A stretch of 6,952 nucleotides of DNA from Bacteroidales bacterium (GTDB lineage Bacteria; Bacteroidota; Bacteroidia; Bacteroidales; P3). The notes beneath the pieces are model-generated. The model worked only from the letters and a program-made list of their open reading frames with translations, was not told the origin of the DNA and ran no database searches. The DNA lies in NCBI GenBank assembly GCA_900769785.1, contig CAAGHV010000213.1, positions 1 to 6,952 on the forward strand, written 5' to 3'. The translations under genes and the position numbers were made by a program. Of this stretch, positions 1 through 6,600 are shown piece by piece (positions within the stretch are counted from its first letter, which is position 1; each line of letters starts with the position of its first letter).

Positions 1-2
1 CA

Positions 3-236
3 TTACCAAGACAAAAAAAACTTACACATGTTTTCCGAATCGGCAAAATAAAATTGATGTTATTGCAAAAAAATGCAAATCACCGACCCGTATATACTCC
101 TTATAACTTGTTGAATAGTAGGAGAAAATACTTGGATATTGAAACTGAGTATTATGATATGTGCGGCATTGGCTATGGATGTTCATCATTACAACAAATG
201 CAAGTAATGGTGCCAAAATTTATCGTATATGCATGA
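3..236 (+). CDS. possible 3' fragment of an unrecognised gene, cut by the left edge
   Basis: This frame is open from the left edge to a TGA at 234-236, giving 77 sense codons; internal ATGs occur at 57, 159, 198 and 207. The C-terminal residues read YYDMCGIGYGCSS then LQQMQVMVPKFIVYA, which I do not recognise as any family. By eye the stretch is less AT-rich than the DNA that follows (237-588), which is mild support for coding. Against it, the other two plus frames are also open from the edge (to stops at 49-51 and 104-106), a comparable open frame lies on the minus strand, and there is no diagnostic motif. It may be non-coding. If it is a gene tail, it belongs to a gene upstream in the same direction as the giant gene, separated from it by about 350 bases. 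Confidence 0.2.
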   Translation, partial: LPRQKKLTHVFRIGKIKLMLLQKNANHRPVYTPYNLLNSRRKYLDIETEYYDMCGIGYGCSSLQQMQVMVPKFIVYA

Positions 237-464
237 AGAAATAATTTAATTCAACTAATCTTTTTTTTGAATATATAACATTTTGCACTTGATAAATTAA
301 GAAGAAATTATAAACTTGCTTGTTTAAAAAAGAGTCTATTAGGATAGATATTCTAAAGGTTGGTAAGATAAGTTAATGTAGAAAATATTTTCATTTATAA
401 ATATTTGATTTTTAGTGTGATATTTTGGTGGTATAGATAAAAGCAGTAATAAATGGATTATATA
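237..464. other. AT-rich intergenic region without a gene
   Basis: All frames are broken by frequent stops and no RNA gene is apparent. A T8 run at 261-268 has no convincing GC-bearing stem just upstream, so I do not call it a terminator. Two copies of the self-complementary octamer AAATATTT lie at 383-390 and 399-406, which is expected in DNA this AT-rich. The region probably separates whatever lies at the left edge from the promoter of the large gene. Confidence 0.6.
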
Positions 465-496
465 TTTGGTTAATAACGAGAAAAATCGTAAATTTG
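465..496 (+). promoter_or_regulatory. candidate Bacteroidetes-type promoter for the giant surface-protein gene
   Basis: TTTG at 465-468 is followed by 20 bases and then TAAATTTG at 489-496. This fits the Bacteroidetes primary sigma factor consensus: a -33 TTTG, about 19-21 bases, then a -7 TAnnTTTG. Transcription would start near 500-504, giving a leader of roughly 85-90 bases before the ATG at 589. TATATTTG at 461-468 also fits the -7 consensus but has no TTTG at the right distance upstream. The calls rest on motif matching in AT-rich DNA, where chance matches are common; both elements together at correct spacing make this the best candidate. Confidence 0.5.
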
Positions 497-505
497 TAAG
501 TTCTT

Positions 506-540
506 TTATAGCAAGGAAAAACTATATTCTTTTGCTATAA
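506..540 (+). promoter_or_regulatory. leader inverted repeat / possible stem-loop
   Basis: TTATAGCAA at 506-514 is perfectly complementary to TTGCTATAA at 532-540, leaving a 17-base A/T-rich loop, and a short T run follows at 541-544. If transcription starts from the promoter at 465-496, this hairpin would sit almost at the 5' end of the mRNA, where it could stabilise the transcript or modulate it. Alternatively the repeat is an operator: its right arm overlaps a second -7-like element at 538-545. Only two G/C pairs support the stem, so it is a weak intrinsic terminator at best. Confidence 0.4.
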
Positions 541-545
541 TTTTG
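538..545 (+). promoter_or_regulatory. second -7-like element (TAnnTTTG), alternative promoter
   Basis: TAATTTTG at 538-545 matches the Bacteroidetes -7 element TAnnTTTG and would give a start near 550 with a leader of about 40 bases. No TTTG lies about 20 bases upstream (the area near 515 reads GGAAAA), so it is weaker than the candidate at 465-496. It overlaps the right arm of the inverted repeat. Confidence 0.25.
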
Positions 546-588
546 AATATAAATAATTGAATATTAATGATAAATAAATAAACATAAG

Positions 589-651
589 ATGAAAAAGCAT
601 GTAATACTTTTTGGAATTTTGGGGCTTATTTTGGGATTTTCTTTAAAAGCT
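589..651 (+). other. signal peptide, signal peptidase I type, Gln at +1
   Basis: Residues 1-21 have a basic start (MKKH), a hydrophobic core rich in Leu, Ile, Phe and Gly, and end in SLKA, followed by Gln22. Cleavage after Ala21 fits signal peptidase I. There is no lipobox Cys at the cleavage position, so this is not a lipoprotein. Gln at +1 is the known Bacteroidetes 'Q rule', in which the exposed Gln is cyclised to pyroglutamate in the periplasm. Confidence 0.85.
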
Positions 652-3600
652 CAAATATTGACAAAGTACACGACAGGTTTCGAATCAGGTAGCCCGATGA
701 ACTATACTTTGACCGGTGGCAATACGTATAGTACTGCGATTTATTCCGGTGGTTCAAGAGCATTGCTGTTGCAGCAAACAACGGGTGAAGATGCAATACT
801 ATTGTTGGATACCATTGATTTGTCGCAAACATCACCATCTTTGCAATATGCAACATTGGAATTTATGCATATATGCAAGGTAAGGTCTCTTTCAACAATG
901 GCTCCTACCCCACAAGGATCTTATAATGCACCACCATCGGGTGCGATAATAGAGGTTAAGAGAGTAGATGAAGTAAGTTGGACTCAATTGCGTAATAGTC
1001 AGTATGATATGACTTGGGGGGGAGGAACGCAAGATTTTAGTTTGAATGGCTTTTTTTCAGATTATTCTTATTCAGTGGATTGGAATGGAGGAAACAATAC
1101 AACTCCAAACAATACAATGTGGAAAAAAGAACGCTTCAACTTAGGTTCTTTGTTCTCTAGTGCCTTACCTGCAAATAGAAAATTATTGATTCGATTTAGA
1201 TTGCCCAAAGCTGCAACACCTAGTGCAACTGATAATCGAGCCATTTATTATGGTTGGTTGTTGGATAACATAACTGTTAATGCAAGTCCATCATCTTTGG
1301 TGCCTCCAACAATCAAAATGATTGAATATCCGGTGCAAGTAAATACAACACCGGCACGTCATCCATTTAGTCGTGATGTGGTTATAAAAGCAGATATTTC
1401 TACAACAGTAGCACAAGGTCTGGATAATGACTCTGTATATATAATCTATAAATTAGGAAGTGAGCCGTACGGAAAGATTAATATGACTAGAGAGGGAACG
1501 TCGAATGTTTGGTGTGGAAGAATACCATTCTGTGGATACGACACTCTTGTAGCTTTCCGAATTGTAGCAAAAGATGCTACATCTAATCACAATACAGCAA
1601 CATTTCCAAGTGACGAATCTTCTTATAGCTATTATTCATGTATAAGAGGTGTTAATATTGAAACATCGTTAGGGGAATCTACATCAACATCATCACTACA
1701 TCCATTTGGAGCAGAGGGAGATTTGCGAAGTGAGTATGTTTATGACAAAGAAACATTGGAAGCTGCCGGGTATAAACATGGGGCTATTTCTCGTATGCAA
1801 TTTAGGTTGGCAGGTGGTGGAGGAACAATGTTGAATAATTTCACCATAAAAATGCAGAATGTAGATGTTGAGCATACAACAGGCACAAAGTTTTCTAAGA
1901 TTGATTTGAAAACCGTTTATTCGGGAAGTTTTACGGTCCCGTCAGGGAATGGAACTGTTGCAACAATTGATTTTATAGATACTTTCTATTATTCTGGGAA
2001 TGATATTTTGATGCAGATATGCTACGATAATGATGTAGATGGTAGTGCTACAACTCTCAATATGCTTCCTACTGTAACAGGTAAAGGTAGTTTGTATATT
2101 CAACTTATGGCTCAATATGGGTTGATTCCTTGTATATACGAAAATGCAACTCCGGATAATAAACGTCCTGCGTTTATATTTAAGATGAACAAGAACCTGC
2201 CTCTTATGAAAGATTTGGGGGTAGAGTCTATTCTGTTACCAACTTTATCTACAGCAGCCAATACACCTACTGCTATTCAAGTATCGCTGAGAAATATGGG
2301 CGTTTCAACTATCAATGGAGTTACGATATACTATACAATAGATGGTGGAGAGCCTCAATCTTATCAATGGACAGGTGCTTTGCCTGGACAAACAAGCGTA
2401 CCTGTTACTATTACAACTACAGCACAATTTACGCCCGGCTTCAAAAGGGTTGTTGCTTGGGTAGGAGATACACTTCAAATAGGTGGTAATAGTTATATTG
2501 ATCACGAACCCTTCAATGATACAACGAGAACTACATTTATATCCTGCGCAGGTCCTATGTCTGGCGTGCGTTATGTAGGCGGTCAAACTCCAGATTATGA
2601 TAATATAGATGAATTGTTTGAAGCATTGTCTCGCTGTGGTGTAAATGGTCCACTTACGGTGAAATTACCGGCAGGAACTTATCGGAGATTGATAACAGTA
2701 CCTTCTATACAAGGCGTGTCTTCGACTAATGTTGTAACTTTCGAACCTATTGATGGTCCTGGAACAGTTACTATAACAACACCTTCGCAAGGTGCTTGTG
2801 CATTAGATTTGCAAAATACTTCATATGTAAGATTCAAGAATATCAATTTTACATCAACCTCAAATACAAGCGTACCTTATATCGTAAGTTTGGGAATTAA
2901 TAGTACTGGATGTATATTTGATTCTTGTAGTTTTGTTGATAGTACACTTTTGGGACTTACTTCACTATTGTTTACAGGAGGAGCGAATGATTTTACTGTA
3001 GATCATTGTAGTTTCAAGGGTGGTGTTGTATCGTTGAACTTGATGGGACCGGCATCTGATAACTGTGCTTCAAATAATAAGGTGTATCGGTCTTATTTCG
3101 AAATGGCAAAAGAGTCATGCTTAAGAGTTACGAATCAGATTAATGTTATCATTGATAGCAACTATTTGAATAACACTCAAACAAACCCGAGTTTTGTATT
3201 AATGTTACAAAATTGTTATGGAGCTAGTAAGATTTTGAACAATAAAATTTATTCCTCTAATGGTGCTTCATGTTTTGGTGCAACTGATTTCAATGGAAAT
3301 ACTAGTGCTTATGCGATAGTTGCAAACAATATGTTTGTAACTGAATCAGGTACAAATCAGACTATCTATACTCCGGTAAATATAATGAATACCGAAAAGA
3401 TGAAGTATGTGTATAATACATCTAAAATTAATGTCGCTACGGCTTCCAATATTTCGGCTGCAACCATAGGAGGTAGTGGTGCTACGGATGTGTATATCTT
3501 AAACAATATATTTGTATCCATGACAGAGAATAACTATGCTTTAAATTTTATACCTAGTAATAATGAATACGTTATAGATCATAATTTATATTATAGCCCA

Positions 3601-6600
3601 GGTGCAGTGTTGAATAGATATATGAATAATCAAACTGCAACATTCGATGCATGGAAAACGTTGCTACATACAGAAACAGGAGTACATCGTGATACTAATT
3701 CTGTATTTGGAATGCCTGTATTTTTGGATATAACAGAAGTGGATTTAAGAACATTGAGTCTCATAATACAAGATGCAGGAACTCCTATTCCAGAGGTGAC
3801 TACAGATATGTTTGGAACCGTTAGAGATACTGAAAGTCCCTGTATTGGAGCATACGAATCGGCTCCTCTTTACAACAATCTTGCAATTGAAGAAGTTTTA
3901 TCTCCTCAAACTTCTTGTTCTTTAGGTATTGAAAATATTGAAGTAGTTCTAAAAAATTATGGATATGCAACAATACCTGCTTCAAGTGCTACTTTCTATT
4001 ATACAAAGGATGGTCTTGGACAAGTTTCTCAATTAATAGATCGAGAGATCGCATCAATGGATACTATTCATTATAGAATAACAACTTCAGAGAATTTGAC
4101 AGCAGCTTTTTCTGATAGAGAATTTGAATTTAAGATGTGGACGTCTTTGGCTTCTGATGATGACAGATCTAACGATACTGTTATTCATATTGTAACTTCG
4201 TTGTATCAGTTGCAAGCACCGGCTGCACAGATAATTTCTGTTGATTATAATACAAATATTCAGATATCTATACCTGGAACTACAGGTGTGGTTTATTGGT
4301 ATGAAAATGATAGTACAGAAACAGCTTTCCATAGGGGACAACCATTCCAAACGGATACAATGTATAGAGATACCACATTCTATGTTTCACAGCGTTCAGA
4401 AGTCGAATTATTGAAAATAACAGAAGTACAATATCATAAATCCAATGCCGGTGTTACAACTCCGTATCCTTCGTTTATGGCGAATAATACTAACCTGGCA
4501 GTAGAATTGTCAAATGTTGGAAATTATCCGATAAATATAGCTGGGGATTCATTGATTATGATATCATCGTCTAATGCTTATAATAAGAAGAAGGTAGTGT
4601 TGCCAGATGTAACTATACAGCCTGGGGCTACGTTTGTAATTCAATACACAACAGGCAATGTATCTAATTCTCAAACGCACTATTCTTCATTTTCTCTTTC
4701 AGCAATTTCAAATACTAACGGTAATACGTCTCATAATGTTGGAATTATTTACAAAGATGGTAATGATATTAAAGATGCAGTTGGCCTGAATAATCTTCCT
4801 GACTCTTGTTGGGCTGCAATGGGAGTTCCTGCATCTATATGGACAGGAAATAATCCTCTACCATCTGGTTCAGCTGGTATACGTCGAGTTAATGTAAATT
4901 CAAACTCAGCATCTGGTTGGGTTATTTGTAATGCTTCACCCAATGTGATGTCACTAGGAACAATTGAGTCTAATTTATTACAATATCACGATAATGGATG
5001 TTTAGGTTATCGTTCTTCAGTGCAGATAAATGTTCAGAATGTTCCAGCTATAAATTTGAGTGTAGCTAACGTTGATGTATCTGGTGAGGGTTGTGGTTTG
5101 TATGACGAAACGATCTCATTGGAATTAAGAAACTTGGGTACAGGTAGTGTACTTAATCCTGTATTATATTTCAGTGTTAACGACTCTATATATTCGCCTG
5201 ATACTATATATCAGAATTTGGGTTCATTTGCATCTATTTCACATACATTTGCGTCATTGGCAGATTTGAGAAGCTATAATCAAAATAGATATTATGATGT
5301 GAAAGTGTGGGTAGCGGCTGTTGATGGAGATATGTATCACGATAATGATACAGTGCGTTTGACGATAGAATCATTCTATACACCGAATATTCCTATCGTT
5401 GATACTATTTGGACAACCGATTATGGTACAACTGATACGTTATTCTCTCATTTGCCTTTAACAGATACCTTGGCTTGGTATGATATCAATGGAAATTTGT
5501 TGCACATAGGAAATTCATATATCACGGATTTATTGTACGTAGATACTACTTATGAGGTTAGAGCTAAAGGTATTATATACGAAGATGTGTACTTGGGTGA
5601 GTTGGAAAATTCGTCAAATACATATTCATACGCTCCTTATGATACTAAATTTAAGCATAATAAAGACCAATATATTATAAAGGCTAGCGAGTTGATAGCA
5701 ATGGGATATCGTAAAGGTACTATTCAAACATTGGGATTCTACCTTGATAGTGTTCGTATTTCTAGTGGAGAGGCAGTTTATCAAGAATATTCAATATCTA
5801 TGGGAATGGTATTGGATTCATTTTTCTCGAACAACAATGCGTGGAAGGAAGTATCTCTTGTATATCATCGTACTGACGATACTATTAGGAATAATCAAAA
5901 GGGTTGGATAACACATGTTTTGGATTCTGCATTCTATTGGGATGGGCAATCAAATATAGTGGTACAAGTATGTTTTTCCTTGTATCAGCAGGGTGGAAAT
6001 GTTAGTACACGTTATACTACAGCTCATTCAAATTCTGTATTATATATAGACAATAATTTTGTACCACAATATGATACATTGATGACTGGTCTTCGAACGA
6101 ATAGGCGTCCCGATATAAAATTTGGTTTTGTAGGATATGCTTGTGAAAGCCAAGGAAGGAATGTGGTAGTAAATCTTATAAATGTTCCACAAGTGGATGT
6201 TTCGCCTCTTGAGATACTTTCCTTGATGCCAACAGGTAATTATTCAGGTGTACCTACTCCGCTTACATTTACATTAACCAATTATGGTACACGTACAATA
6301 ATAGGTGCTCCAATAGATGGTGTTGTAGGTAGTGAAACTCCTGATTCACTTATTATTAGTTGGGCTCTTGATGGAGTTCATATGCAAGATACGTTATATT
6401 CTGGATTGCTTGGACAAGGCGAGATAGATACAATAACTATAACAAATTATTCATTTACACCAGGAACACATTGTATACAAATCTATTTAACTCATATTTC
6501 TGATAATTATCAATTGAATGATACTATAGAGGGGTGTTTCTTGTTCTGTTTTCCTGCAGGAATACAAAATATTGGTCCAAATGGTAATTATGAAAACTTT

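Noticed and set aside
22..216. Minus-strand open frame of 64 codons at the left edge
   Set aside because: No start context, no recognisable motif, and it overlaps the longer plus-strand frame that is open from the edge. It is not supportable as a gene.
261..268. T8 run as a terminator
   Set aside because: No stem with G/C pairs precedes it, and the region is AT-rich enough for such runs to occur by chance.
383..406. Two AAATATTT copies as a hairpin or operator
   Set aside because: The octamer is all A/T and self-complementary, and is likely by chance in this composition.
866..877. Perfect 12-base palindrome TGCATATATGCA
   Set aside because: It lies within the coding sequence, is mostly A/T, and is explained by the codons for Met-His-Ile-Cys.
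2026..2043. DNDVDG as a DxDxDG calcium-binding loop (EF-hand or dockerin-like)
   Set aside because: It sits at the 'ICYDN' strand end of the jelly-roll module, where an Asn/Asp-rich turn is normal, and no second half-site or flanking helix is present.
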